From: Acanthaster planci
Lineage: Eukaryota; Echinodermata; Asteroidea; Valvatida; Acanthasteridae
Length of the DNA stretch: 64,000 nt
Reading direction: 5' to 3'
Assembly: GCF_001949145.1 (NCBI RefSeq)
Contig: NW_019091423.1
Coordinates: 234,669 to 298,668 of the forward strand
The notes under the pieces: generated by a model
What the model was told of the DNA's origin: nothing
What the model saw: only the letters and a program-made list of their open reading frames with translations
Databases searched by the model: none
Translations under genes and position numbers: made by a program
Part shown: positions 1 to 10,700 of the stretch, piece after piece
How the letters are laid out: each line of letters opens with the position of its first letter
Position numbering within the stretch: the stretch's first letter is position 1

Positions 1-2683
1 TTAGATCGTACTAACCATTCCACGTCAGACCGCAGCTTCCCATCACTTCAGATCTGTCTCGGTGTACTTTGATCATCCTATTATATCCAGTACTGGGCGC
101 GCTCCATGCAGTCTCCAAATAACTCCCCATAGGCTTTGAAAAAAAAATCCACTGGACTAGTATAGAGGCTTGCCGAGTTGATCAACTGTGCAAAACCCAG
201 ATCACAATAGACCACAAAATCACGTGCGATCCCCAGCCAGCCAACACAACAAACAATAAGTGTACGGTTTGTTGACATAAGGCTAGCTAGACACAAAAAT
301 TTCCACAGCGCAGGAAGTTGGCCTGGCAGTGAATTCCATACACACAAAGAAGAGCAATAAATGTAAAAGAAAAATTGTCAAAAAGACCAAAAATACATAA
401 ATAAACAAAAAAACAAACAAACAACCCAACACCCCAACAAACAAACTAACAAAAAACCCGAACACCAAGCCGTCGGGTGAATGGACACCATTTTTTTAAA
501 TAGTTCTTCCAAGGTTTCAACTAGAAGATTCAATTCACAAGAACAAGTTCCAAGGGCCGGAATGTTCCTTCTTAAATGTTACGATGTTCATTCTTCGTTC
601 TAAAAGTAACCCATTTTCCCGTTCGGGACGTGTCTCAAAAAACTGCTTTGGCCTACAGAGGTTTGAAGCGCCGACGCTTTCAATTTTGTTAGGGGAAATA
701 TTAAACTTGCCAAAATTTCTCCTACTTGTGTACACGTTTGCCAAACTAACTCCTCAAAAGTTGTGACCGCATCATAAGATTGTAGAGATATATAAAAAGC
801 AAGCTGCAAGAATAGCCAACAGCAACCTCCTCGTCGTTCCAAAAACCCGACCCTGTTGACCGCACGTTCTTTCCAAACTGTTGACTAAGACGAACCTGGG
901 AATTAAAATGTAGGTCAAACGGTAATATGCCTTGCCTGACGTATGATTTTAACCAGTGAGTTCAATAACAGAATTCGACAAAACATTCCGCCTTTTTCAA
1001 CAACGTCACGTGACACTGTTATGCAGGTTCCAATTCAACGACTATTAGCGCACGAAAGCGCGCGCCGTCTCTCTGGTATGCAGGTACATGTTTTAAATGC
1101 CGCCTGCAATGTATGTCGCTGACATGCAGCAGCGATAGTACTGTAGCAGAAAACCCCATGAATGAGTAAGGACCCCGTAGAAAGCCTGGGGTTTAACCAC
1201 AGTTGAGCACTGACTTCTTCTATGCTGATGACTTGCTGAAAGTATAAAGGTTTTGTAAATTGGATTACAAAACAGTTCTGCTCTTCAACATGCAAATTCA
1301 ATATAGGCCTAAGCATACCCCCCCAAAAAAACCCAAACCCAAATAAATGCAGATAAAAAAATGCACAACAAAAGTTTAAAAAAGAGGTTAATTCATACAA
1401 AGTGGTACAATTTCAAAATTTTAGCAAAATATTATAATAAAACTCTATCGAGCAGGGAGTTCCGTTGTAATTTCACAGACAAAAACCGCACGATAAATGT
1501 AAAAACTCTACCCATTGAGCAAATGGACACAGCCTTTTCGATTTTTTTTCCGAGGATTTATTTGGAAGATTCTATTTATGAAAACAACTTCCAAGGGCCA
1601 AGATGTTATTCCTTAAATGATTGAATTTGCATCCTTCTCTCTAAAAGTAACTCATTTTATTCCATGCAGGAAGTATCTCAAAATGCAGCTTCGGACTCTC
1701 ACAGAGGTATGAAGTGCCAATGCTTTCAATTTCTGAGAGGGGAAATATTAACATTGCCAAAAATTCACTATGTGTACATCGGATGTTTTCCAAACAATAT
1801 TACCACAACCCCCTCAAAAAATACAGATAAAAACAGCACGTTGAAAAATAGGTTAATGGAACCATAAACGTGCAATATCAAGGATTTTAGTAAAACGTTT
1901 CTTTCACGATTCCCCCTTTTAGACCCCCTCATGCAACAGGCCTGCTAAAGGTCTTTTATTTTTTGTATGTCCTTGGACGCATNNNNNNNNNNNNNNNNNN
2001 NNNNNNNNNNNNNNNNNNNNNNNNNNNNNNNNNNNNNNNNNNNNNNNNNNNNNNNNNNNNNNNNNNNNNNNNNNNNNNNNNNNNNNNNNNNNNNNNNNNN
2101 NNNNNNNNNNNNNNNNNNNNNNNNNNNNNNNNNNNNNNNNNNNNNNNNNNNNNNNNNNNNNNNNNNNNNNNNNNNNNNNNNNNNNNNNNNNNNNNNNNNN
2201 NNNNNNNNNNNNNNNNNNNNNNNNNNNNNNNNNNNNNNNNNNNNNNNNNNNNNNNNNNNNNNNNNNNNNNNNNNNNNNNNNNNNNNNNNNNNNNNCCGTC
2301 AGCAGACCGCACATATAAAATTAAGATTTGGCGGGGTTGGTGGCATCCAGGACAACCTTCTCACCTCGGAACTCCCGTCCTCTTGCCCTGTATAGCATGC
2401 CTTTCGATCCGCCGTTTCGTCAGCGCATTTCTTTCTCCAAGAGGATGTTTATCACTGGTTCAAAAAAAATCAAGATAGGCCTATTGATCGACGACTCGCA
2501 TAAGGTGACCACAGCGATCGACAAACGAACAAACAAACGAAAAACGGAAGAAGTAATTTTTTTCGATCAAGAATTTGTCATAAACAAGTCGGCCCTGATA
2601 ATCGGCAACCTCATAATTATTTCAGTTAGCCACACATGGCGTTATATCAGCGAATAATGCTACCCTGCGAGTCGGGTAGTTCC
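1..2683 (+). repeat. Array unit 1 (longest, gap-containing)
   Basis: This is the most complete unit. It carries an (AAAC)n-like stretch at about 397-450. It also carries about 210 bases (about 745-953) that unit 2 lacks and about 400 bases (1441-1845) that unit 2 lacks. A GTCACGTGAC palindrome, an E-box core, lies at 1005-1014. The part after the gap (2296-2683) aligns with 4165-4600 of unit 2. Confidence 0.75.
1983..2295. other. Assembly gap (N run, 313 bases)
   Basis: The sequence is unknown here. The gap lies inside unit 1 of the direct-repeat array, where near-identical copies make assembly difficult. Open frames running through it have no meaning. Confidence 0.99.
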
Positions 2684-4600
2684 CTTAGATCGCACTAACC
2701 ATTCCACGTCAGACCGCAGCTTCCCCATAACTTCAGATCTGCCTTGGTGTACTTTGATCATCCGATTATATCCAGTACTCCACGCGCTCCATGCAGTCTC
2801 CAAATAACTCCCCATTGGCTTTGAAAAAAAAAAAACACTGGACTAGTATAGAGGCTTGCCGAGTTGATCAACTGCGCAAAACCCAGATCACCTGCGATCC
2901 CCAGCCAGCCAACGCAACAAACAATGAGTGTACGGTTTGTTGACATAAGGCTCACTGGACACAAAAAATTCCACCGAGCGGGAAGTCGGCCTGGCAGTGA
3001 ATTCCATACACACAAAGAAGAGCAATAAATGTAAAAGAAAAATTGTCAAAAAGACCAAAAATACATAAATAAAAAGCAAACAAACAAACAAACACCCCAA
3101 CAAACAAACAAAAAACCCGAACACCAAGCCGTCGGGTTAATGGACACCATTGTTTTTAAATAGTTCTTCCAAGGTTTCAACTAGAAGATTCAATTCACAA
3201 GAACATGTTCCAAGGGCCAAAATGTTCCTTCTTAAATGTTACGATGTTCACCCTTCGTTCTAAAAGTAACCCATTTTCCCGTTCGGGACGTGTCTCAAAA
3301 AACTGCTTTGGCCTACAGAGGTTTGAAGCGCCGACGCTTTCAATTTTGTTAGGGGAAATATTAAACTTGCCAAAATTTCTCCTACTTGTGTACACGTTTG
3401 CCAAACAAACTCCTCAAATCAGTGAGTTCAATAACAGAATTTGACAAAACATTCCGCCAATTTCAACAACGTCACGTGACACTGTTATGCAGGTTCCATT
3501 CACCGACTATTCGCGCATGAAAGCGCGAGCCGTCTCTCTGGTATGCAGGTACATATTTTAAATGCCGCCTGCAAGGTATGTCGCTGATATTCAGCAGCGA
3601 TAGTACTGTAGCAGGAAACCCCATGAATGAAGAAGGACCCCGTAGAAAGCTTGGGGTTTAACCACAGTTGAGCACTGACTTCTATGCTGATGACTTGCTG
3701 AAAGTATAAAGGTTTGGAAATTGGATTACAAAACAGTTCTGCTCTTCAATATGCAAATTCATATAGGCCTAAGCATACCCCCAAACTCCAAACCCAAATA
3801 AATGCAGATAAAAATTGCACAACAAAAGTTTAAAAAGAGGTTAATTGATACACAGTGGTGCAATTTCAAGATTTTAGCAAAATATTTCAATCAGCATGGT
3901 CCCCGGTCCCCTCATCCAACAGGCCTGCTGATAGTCTGTCTTAGGCGCTTCTCGATTTTTTCCTCTGAGCTCTTGACAGCACACGTAAAGCAACAGGTCC
4001 ATTACATCTTCCCCAGGATGCACCTCGTTGAAAACTCTGGTGCGACGTGTTCAAAACCTGAAATTGATCTCAGATTTCATTATGGCAGCACGTAGCGTAA
4101 AAGCTGACGGTGACAACGCTATCCTGTGTGTCGGGGAGTCACGGTTACGTACTCTCAACAACATATCACGGCAGATCGCACATTCAATAACACAAAACTT
4201 AGGTGTGGTTGGTGGGACAAGCCTGCCACCTCTGAACCGTTGTCCTCATGCCTTGTGTACCTCTACCATTTCGTTGAGCATTCTTTCTCCAACAGGTTTT
4301 TAAATAAAACGCTGGTCTTGGGCACTCACCCAGCTGAACAGCTGATCACTGATGTACAGATCATGATCTTAATGGACTACTATCATGACTACAGAGGAAT
4401 CGACACGTACAAAACAGTACCGTGAATATATGTACACAGATTTGTAGCGCTAACACTTTCCACCTATAGCAAGAAGAACGCCATCCGATCAATGGCAAAA
4501 GCCTCAAAGAAACGGCCTTTTTCCCGACCACTACTACTCTTTCCACAAACAAGTCGGCCCTCAACCCGTCTTAGTTTCATTAACATTTCACTTGGTGGTA
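2684..4600 (+). repeat. Array unit 2 (near-identical to unit 1)
   Basis: It aligns closely with 1-1440 of unit 1, then rejoins unit 1 at CAACAGGCCTGCT (about 3917, compare 1935). It lacks the two blocks present only in unit 1. The GTCACGTGAC palindrome is kept at 3471-3480. High identity over more than 1 kb implies recent duplication or homogenisation. Confidence 0.78.
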
Positions 4601-5036
4601 GTTCGTTTAGGTCCTACCAAACTGAGATTCCATGGCCGACCGAAATTTCCCCATAAGTTCAGGCCTTTCCCCGTGTCTTCGCTTGTCCGATTACATACGC
4701 CGTTCCGATATTAACTCCCAAATAGCCACTGAACAAAAAACATCAGACTTGGAGACACGCCCAGTTGATTAACCGTTGTACAACGCTGGATCATAGTGTA
4801 CATGTAGATCGATTAGAAAATATTGCAACGTGAATATAGAGGTTCAAAGTGCTACCGCTTTCAAGTTTCAACTTAGCAAAAAGGGCGCCATCCGAGTGGC
4901 AAAGCCTCCTCTAATGAATAGACTTTTTCGATGAATAATTTTTCAGAAACAAGTCAACCCTGAACTCGATCTCACGTTTCACTTGGTCACACATCGCACA
5001 ATAACAGCGAGTAATCTTTCCCTGCGAGTCGGGTAG
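4601..5036 (+). repeat. Array unit 3 (short, internally deleted)
   Basis: Only the head of the unit (GACCGAAATTTCC, CCAAATAGCCACTGAAC, CCAGTTGATTAACC) and its tail (ACAAGTCAACCCTGA, GCGAGTCGGGTAGTTCCC) remain. The middle is missing, which leaves about 440 bases. Confidence 0.65.
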
Positions 5037-6840
5037 TTCCCCCAGATCATTCTAACCCGCCCCGTCAGACCGCAGTTTCCTCCTGACTTCAGATCTGCCT
5101 CGGTGCACTTCGCTCACCATTTACACGTGAATACTCCCCATGGTCTCTGAACAAAACATTGGACTTCGAGGCTTGCCAAGTGGATCAACCACCCTTGTAT
5201 AACGCAGGATCGAGAGACCGATAAACACAGGATCAAGAGACCGATAACTGTATACAATTTAAACGATCACTGAGCGGTACCGTCAACAAAGGAAGGGGAA
5301 AACCGTAGGCTAGTTTGGGCAGATTTTAATTTCGGTGTGCCGTTTTGTTGACAAAAGGCTGGTTCGACACACGCAGAACTTCAGCGAGCGGGGAGTTCCC
5401 TTTTATTAGGTTTCACAGACAAGCAAGTGCGTGTTTAGTGTAAAACCCCTCCCGGTACCGTCGGATTAAAGGACACAACTTTTTTCGATTTTTTTGGCAA
5501 ATTTAATTAGAAGATTCGATTTATGAAAACAAATTCCAAGTTTGGATTTTTCATGTTTGTATTTTATCCTGGCCCTTCCCTCTAAAAGTAACCCCTTTTA
5601 CCTGAAGAAAGTATCTCAAATAATGGCTTGGATGCTTAGTGGGATAAGAAGTGCCGCCGCTTTCAATTTCAAGTTTGCGAGGGGAAAACGTGGAATTGCT
5701 AAACTTTCACTAATTACATATGCAGAATGCGTGCCAAACAAAATCTTTAAAAACGGTGACCAGGGGCGTAAGGGCCGGGGGTGTGGGTGTAGTGCGACAC
5801 CTCACCAATAATTTATTAACAGATTAAATTCAGTTGGCAAATAGAGCGAGGATTGGCAAATAAATATAAAGTTAGCACATAAACGTTGACCGTCGGTATT
5901 TCCCCTGAAGGATGCAGGATTTCCATTTTACATGCCATGACACGAGGTCGGCGAATAAGTTACGACTCAGCAAATTGACTCGGACACCCCCTCCCCCAGA
6001 AAATGCCTTCGCTACGCCACTGGGACCACATCAAAATTGCTGGGTAGAGACATCAGGAAGATCAGAAACCTACTCGTTCTCTCCCATAATTTGACCCCGT
6101 TGATAGCACGTACGTGTACTTACAAAACTGATGACTTTACGTTGGAATGTAGGTCACATTGCTGTCACATGCCTTGCACGCTGTACGAGTAATACAGGTT
6201 GCCGTTGACACACTAAGCTTGGATTTTGACGTAATGACATGCTTTCCGCAGACGTATTATCTCTGCAGTACTCATCGAGGTCAATAATAAAATCCGACAA
6301 AACATCTCGCCCAACTCAACAACATTGACACAGTGATGCGTGTCGTATGACATTCGCCGACTAACGTGCCTGACGGTATACATTTTAATTACCAGGTCCC
6401 TTCCATTCGCCACTTACTGTGAGAACAATAGGATGGAACAACAGGTGACGAAATAAGGGAACTAGCGACTATTATTATGTATACCGTCACGGACGTTCGG
6501 ATTATTTGCGCATAAAAGCGCCGTCAACATCACCATATAAAGTATACATGCCGAACTTGATTTATTGGGCACAGTGACTGTGTTTTATACTCCCTTGAGG
6601 CGATGATTCCAAGTTCAAGGTACCTTTTCCCAGGGTGCCGGTCATGTGCAAGTGCTGCACCGACAATACGGCCGTTTCAAAATTGTGCGCCACCAAGAGT
6701 TTGCAACGCGTTGGCCAATCACAATGCGCGAAAGTTGTCGACCCAATGCGCGTTTAGAAAGGGCAAGCAGTGCGGGGACCCCCCATGAATAAATAACGAC
6801 CTTTGAAATGAAAGCTTCGGGATGAGCCATGGTTTGATTA
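5037..6840 (+). repeat. Array unit 4 (diverged)
   Basis: It starts with the same head block (CCGTCAGACCGCAGTTTCC) and follows unit 1 in order: TTGTTGACAAAAGGCT at about 5347, the CCGTCGGATTAAAGGACAC block at about 5457, CTCTAAAAGTAACCCC at about 5580, AATGTAGGTCA at about 6145, the CCGACAAAACAT block at about 6295, and CCCCATGAATAA near 6782. A foldback-type fragment (6655-6775) sits near its end. The right border near 6840 is approximate. Confidence 0.6.
6655..6775 (+). repeat. Single-arm copy of the 6988-7142 foldback repeat
   Basis: The run CAATACGGCCGTTTCAAAAT, then GTGCGCC.CCAAGAGTTTGCA and ACGCGTTGGCCAATCAC, closely matches the left arm and loop of the foldback at 6975-7075. It includes the CCCAATGCGCGTTT loop sequence. 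Only one arm is present. Confidence 0.65.
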
Positions 6841-6987
6841 ATAGCACTATTCTTCCACGTTTACTCAAGTCAGCTCCTCCCAAAGGCTTAATAAATTAAC
6901 GTCTTCAGGGCTCAAGGTCACACACACCAGTGGTTGAACTTCACAATTAATCCACCCCAAGCTGAAGCGTACCCCCAATACGGACGT

Positions 6988-7142
6988 TTCACAATAGTGC
7001 GCCTCCAAGAGTTTGAAACGCGTTGGCCAATCACTATGCGTGAAATCTGTCGGCCCAATGCGCGTTTGGAAAGGGTCGACAGATTTCGTGCGTTGCGATT
7101 GGCCAGCGCCATTGCAAACTCTTGGAGGTGCACTATTGTGAA
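6988..7142. repeat. Foldback (inverted-repeat) element, arms of about 65 bases
   Basis: The left arm (6988-7052) is the imperfect reverse complement of the right arm (7077-7142), with about 24 bases of loop between them. Shared blocks include TTCACAATAGTGC/GCACTATTGTGAA, CCTCCAAGAGTTT/AAACTCTTGGAGG and TTGGCCAATC/GATTGGCCA. The transcript would form a long hairpin. It resembles a small foldback MITE, but no target-site duplication was identified. Confidence 0.75.
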
Positions 7143-7169
7143 TCGCCAGTATCGGCGAAAGAAAGACGT

Positions 7170-7335
7170 GGTTACAAGCGGGTTCTTGTACGCGTTCTGT
7201 GCGCGTACACGTTCGTTTAGTTAAATGTACTCAACGTGCTCTGTGTCAAACGCGCATATAATTTCGCGCCTTAAGGCGCGCCTATGCGGTGAGTACCAAA
7301 TAAGCCCTCTTTTGTTCCGCTCGGAGCGGATAGAT
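7170..7335 (+). repeat. Dispersed repeat, copy 1 (pairs with 54700-54890)
   Basis: The blocks TTCTTGTACGC.TTCTG, CCTATGCGGTGAGTACCAAA and CCTNTTTTGTTCNGCTC.GAGCGGA occur in the same order and orientation at 54700-54890. Identity is highest at 7268-7332. The family is unknown to me. Confidence 0.6.
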
Positions 7336-7339
7336 TTAA

Positions 7340-9890
7340 TAAATATTCCTGACTCAACTTTGTAAGACCCTGATTTGCAAACCACACTGCTGTAGGGGCT
7401 AATAACAGGGCCCAAAAGTTGACCCTGATGGCGTGCTTCCGGAACCCTTGGATAGGAAAAATAACGTGCAGGAATTTTTTGTAATTTTTTTCATTCAGTT
7501 ACTTCTTAAAACTCTACACTTGAAAAGACCTTTTGTAATATATTTGCTAGCAAATCAATTTATGGAAACTGAAAAATGACCTGACCTAAAAGAGAAATAT
7601 CCTGTCAAAAATTGACCCATCACTTCCGAAAAACCAAAATACATGAAGAACATCCAGTGGTCTCGTACGCAGACGAACAATTACGGAAATACAGTTTATG
7701 ATAGTCTTCGATAAAAGCCAAACTAAAAACAGATCAAAAGATTTTTTAAGGATTTTGAAATTTATAGGGATATAAACTTAAAGCAATAACGTGCTTCTAC
7801 GAAAGATTCCAATGTATAATCTAACCTTTGCTGACGAGAACTCCGTCACGTCAAACTCAACAGAATCTGGAAACCCATCGACTGCAGGTAGGTAAATCTT
7901 TGAAACAACGTACAATCTCGTTTCCACGACACGGAAGTGAACACAAACGTGCATGAACAAGGAGACCAAGGAACAATACTCCCGGAAGTGAAAGGTCGTT
8001 AATGAAATCCATTTTTTACCCTTCTGCAGGTGACCTTTCCTAAATATTACTTGAGGAGGACAAAGGGAAAATTCCGACATAAGTGCTTCCTGGGGTGGTT
8101 TCAGTTAGAAATTATACTTCAAAAAATTATCGGATATGACAGGACAGCCCATGTAAAATCCCCATAGGCAGACCCCGCGAGGGTTCCGGAAGCTTGCTGC
8201 GGTACCTTTTATTTTCAGGCTCTATAGCAACGTGCTTGTTGCATGATCACATTGTAAATAATTATGGTACGTTTAAACAACGCTCTCGAAGGGACATTTT
8301 CCGTAGCCCCAGGTCTGTAACCACTGTAAACACACCCAATTTTCATGGATGCCTTAGTATCGTAGACGGCTATCGATCACCATTTATGTCGAGAAACTGT
8401 TGAGCCTCGGTCAATGCATCGAACATAGTAGCTTGGCCACCGACGCGTAACTGGGGAGTTCCCCTGCGGCCTTAATTGCCTCATTAAGAAGGCAAGCGGC
8501 GAGCTGTAGGCCTATGTATTTGCGAGAGCTTTTTGGAAAACCCAGTCACCTCGGTACTGTGTACGAACTCAGTACAATCATACATTTTCAAAATTTTGAA
8601 CTTAATCATCTCATATTTCAGGTTCAATGTTTACTACCCAAAGTAAATTACCCCCCAAAACAGTCATGCGGCCCACTGCCATTTTGATAATAAGACGCCT
8701 ACACTCCACTGCAAACGACAGCGATTTGGAGGGCCCCTTTTGTCCGATACTTTCAGAAAACAAGCTGGCGGTCCTGCTGATCATCATCTCCCTTCTTTAC
8801 AAACCATCCAGTCCACGTGCCACAAAACAGAATTTGACAGCTACAAATCGTGATTCCGTCCGCGCAGGCCATTGGGCCGAAACTGGCCTGCAACTACAGA
8901 CCTTTCCTCAGTAGTACACACACCGACTGCCATCCAAAGCTTAAAGAAAATTCAGTCTCGGTTGGCGATAGTTTCTGCCCAGAATGCACATTTTGCATTT
9001 ATCAGTACGGGGCCAGCATTTCCATTTGGAAATTAACACAGCATTTAGTGTCGGACCCTTCAGTAATTATTCTTTTGGATTTGTACTCGCGGCCCGCCAT
9101 AGTTTTGTCAATCTAATGCACTGAAGAAAAAAAAACCGCTTGTGGCGCAGTATGAGAGGTATATACAACCACGTCTGTGACACCCAGGCAGCCACGGTGC
9201 AAGCTGAAAACATTTCCAGATGTAACGTGTGAGGGATTTCCCGGGTTCTTTCTAAATGATGCAATCTGCGCGGCCACTTTTGGGCAGGAGTCGGTTTGTT
9301 CGGAGCGCAGAATCTTACCGATGTATCCTTTCCTAATCGTTGCAACACAGGCTGGAGTTCCCTTGTCAAGAATTTTGACGAAATGCATGTAGTAACAGAC
9401 GGAACGGTCTTTTGCGTTTGTCAGTATTACCCGCCAATGGTCACTTTCATGTTAATTTTTTCTTTAGTGAAAAAGCTTACCCCCTTTTCGTTACGGTAAG
9501 TATAATCATGCACTTTACGAAATAAACTTAAAAAAAAATAAAAACAAGAAGGGCGATGTAATCTAGGTTCACGAATGAATTTTCCAGTAAAGCTTGTTTG
9601 GAATTTTGCTTGTTTACAATTTAGAGTCAGCGGCCTGCTAAATCTAATTCAATCATGTTTTGCCTTCTTTTCCTTCTCATTACGAGACATGTCATGTATC
9701 AGACGAAATTTTAGACTGAAACATCTTGGCCCAAGTCTCAAACCCTTGGTCTCCAGTGTCAAAGGCTTTGCTTTAACGCAACACTGCTTGAACTTTGTTT
9801 CGTTTTCTAATAACAATGCCACTTTATCTCTTAGGGTGACAGAGTGCGCCGCACATGCAAGATGACAACAGAACATTGTACCTCGATATT
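7340..9890. other. No recognised gene or repeat
   Basis: This is AT-rich DNA with scattered short open frames on both strands. None has a recognisable domain or a convincing splice context. I see nothing here beyond single-copy-looking intergenic sequence. Confidence 0.5.
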
Positions 9891-9897
9891 TGGTCAC

Positions 9898-9921
9898 ACC
9901 ATGGAGAAATTTCTCCATGGT
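9898..9921. repeat. Perfect 24-base palindrome
   Basis: The sequence reads identically on both strands around a centre between 9909 and 9910. The half-site is ACCATGGAGAAA. It contains two NcoI-type CCATGG cores. Flanking TCACA appears on both sides as a direct rather than an inverted repeat. Confidence 0.9.
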
Positions 9922-10439
9922 CACACATTGCTCGTCGATGATTGCATTGAAGAGCAAGCGAACTCCCGGATGCCAGCCACCCATCAATGTACAGAGATAA
10001 ACAACTTGCCAATATCATGGTCTCCCCCCCGTGTGAACACGATACCTTTATCCGCTGGAGTTTAAAGGGTCAAAGGAGAGCAAACAAACCACACAAATAT
10101 CCGTCTAACCTCGAGGCCTCTTGAACGGATAGGGATTTTCACTGGAATACGACTCAAGGAGCAGGAACCTTGTGCACAGAGCCTGTGCATGCAATACTAG
10201 ATGGCCCAATCCTTGCAAATACAAGTTCCACTGCTATTAGAGCACTACTATGAGATTTAACTGAGCCCATCCATCATTCCATGTGGTCTCACAGATTTTG
10301 GTATATGATCCAAAAAATCAATAGCTGTCTCTTGTAAAATTAATCCGCGCAACAAAAGTATCTGGCCTAACCTGGAACCGCACTGCAGCTTTATTGCGCA
10401 ACCCATAGATGACATGCTCTTTGACATCCCAGTCGTATG

Positions 10440-10700
10440 CTGCTAAAACTACAGTTGGCCGTCCGTACAGAAGTAACAGAATTATTCATTAATTGTTAAA
10501 AATCTTACGCAGATATCAGAACACTAGACAATAATACATGCACTAACTTAAAATGAATCCCTGTTTGAAATCAATGGAACAAATATTCATTTTGCACGAA
10601 GTAGGAGTGAAGTGAAAACCAACCCCAAAGCGATATTTCTGCTAACTCTGGCCGCCCATAAGCTGTTGGCATATAAGATCGCTCTGTTTTAAGTACTGCA
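10440..10700 (+). repeat. Dispersed repeat, copy 1 (pairs with 48015-48310)
   Basis: Shared blocks in the same order are CTAAAACTA.AGTTGGCCGT, AATCAATG.GACAAAT, TGAAATGGG-like, AAAACCAACC, the GATATTTCTGC block and GCCCATA. This copy lacks the TACATG run found in the sister copy, so it gives the state without that insertion. The family is unknown. Confidence 0.65.

Larger units (their letters stand above)
1..6840 (+). repeat. Decayed long direct-repeat array, at least four units
   Basis: The same ordered blocks recur in direct orientation. Each unit opens with a block like GACCGCAGNTTCC followed by CTTCAGATCTGCCTCGGTG. Next come the CCAAATAACTCCCCA block, the TTGTTGACAAAAGGCT block, a block on CCGTCGGGT..GGACACC, and the CTAAAAGTAACCC block. 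It closes on ACAAGTCGGCCCTGA and GCGAGTCGGGTAGTTCCC, directly before the next unit. Units 1 and 2 are near-identical, while units 3 and 4 are strongly diverged. Spacing is about 2.7, 1.9, 0.4 and 1.8 kb because of internal deletions and insertions. No conserved long reading frame was found. The array begins at the window edge, so it probably extends further left. Confidence 0.8.

Noticed and set aside
535-744. Open frame of about 69 codons conserved in array units 1 and 2 (also 3195-3404)
   Set aside because: The similarity follows from recent duplication of the whole non-coding unit. The opposite strand is also open and equally conserved, and the frame is lost in the older units.
1919-2478. 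Open frames running through the first N run (also those across 37944-38480 and 62596-63282)
   Set aside because: They are open only because N codons contain no stops. The flanking sequence shows no coding character.
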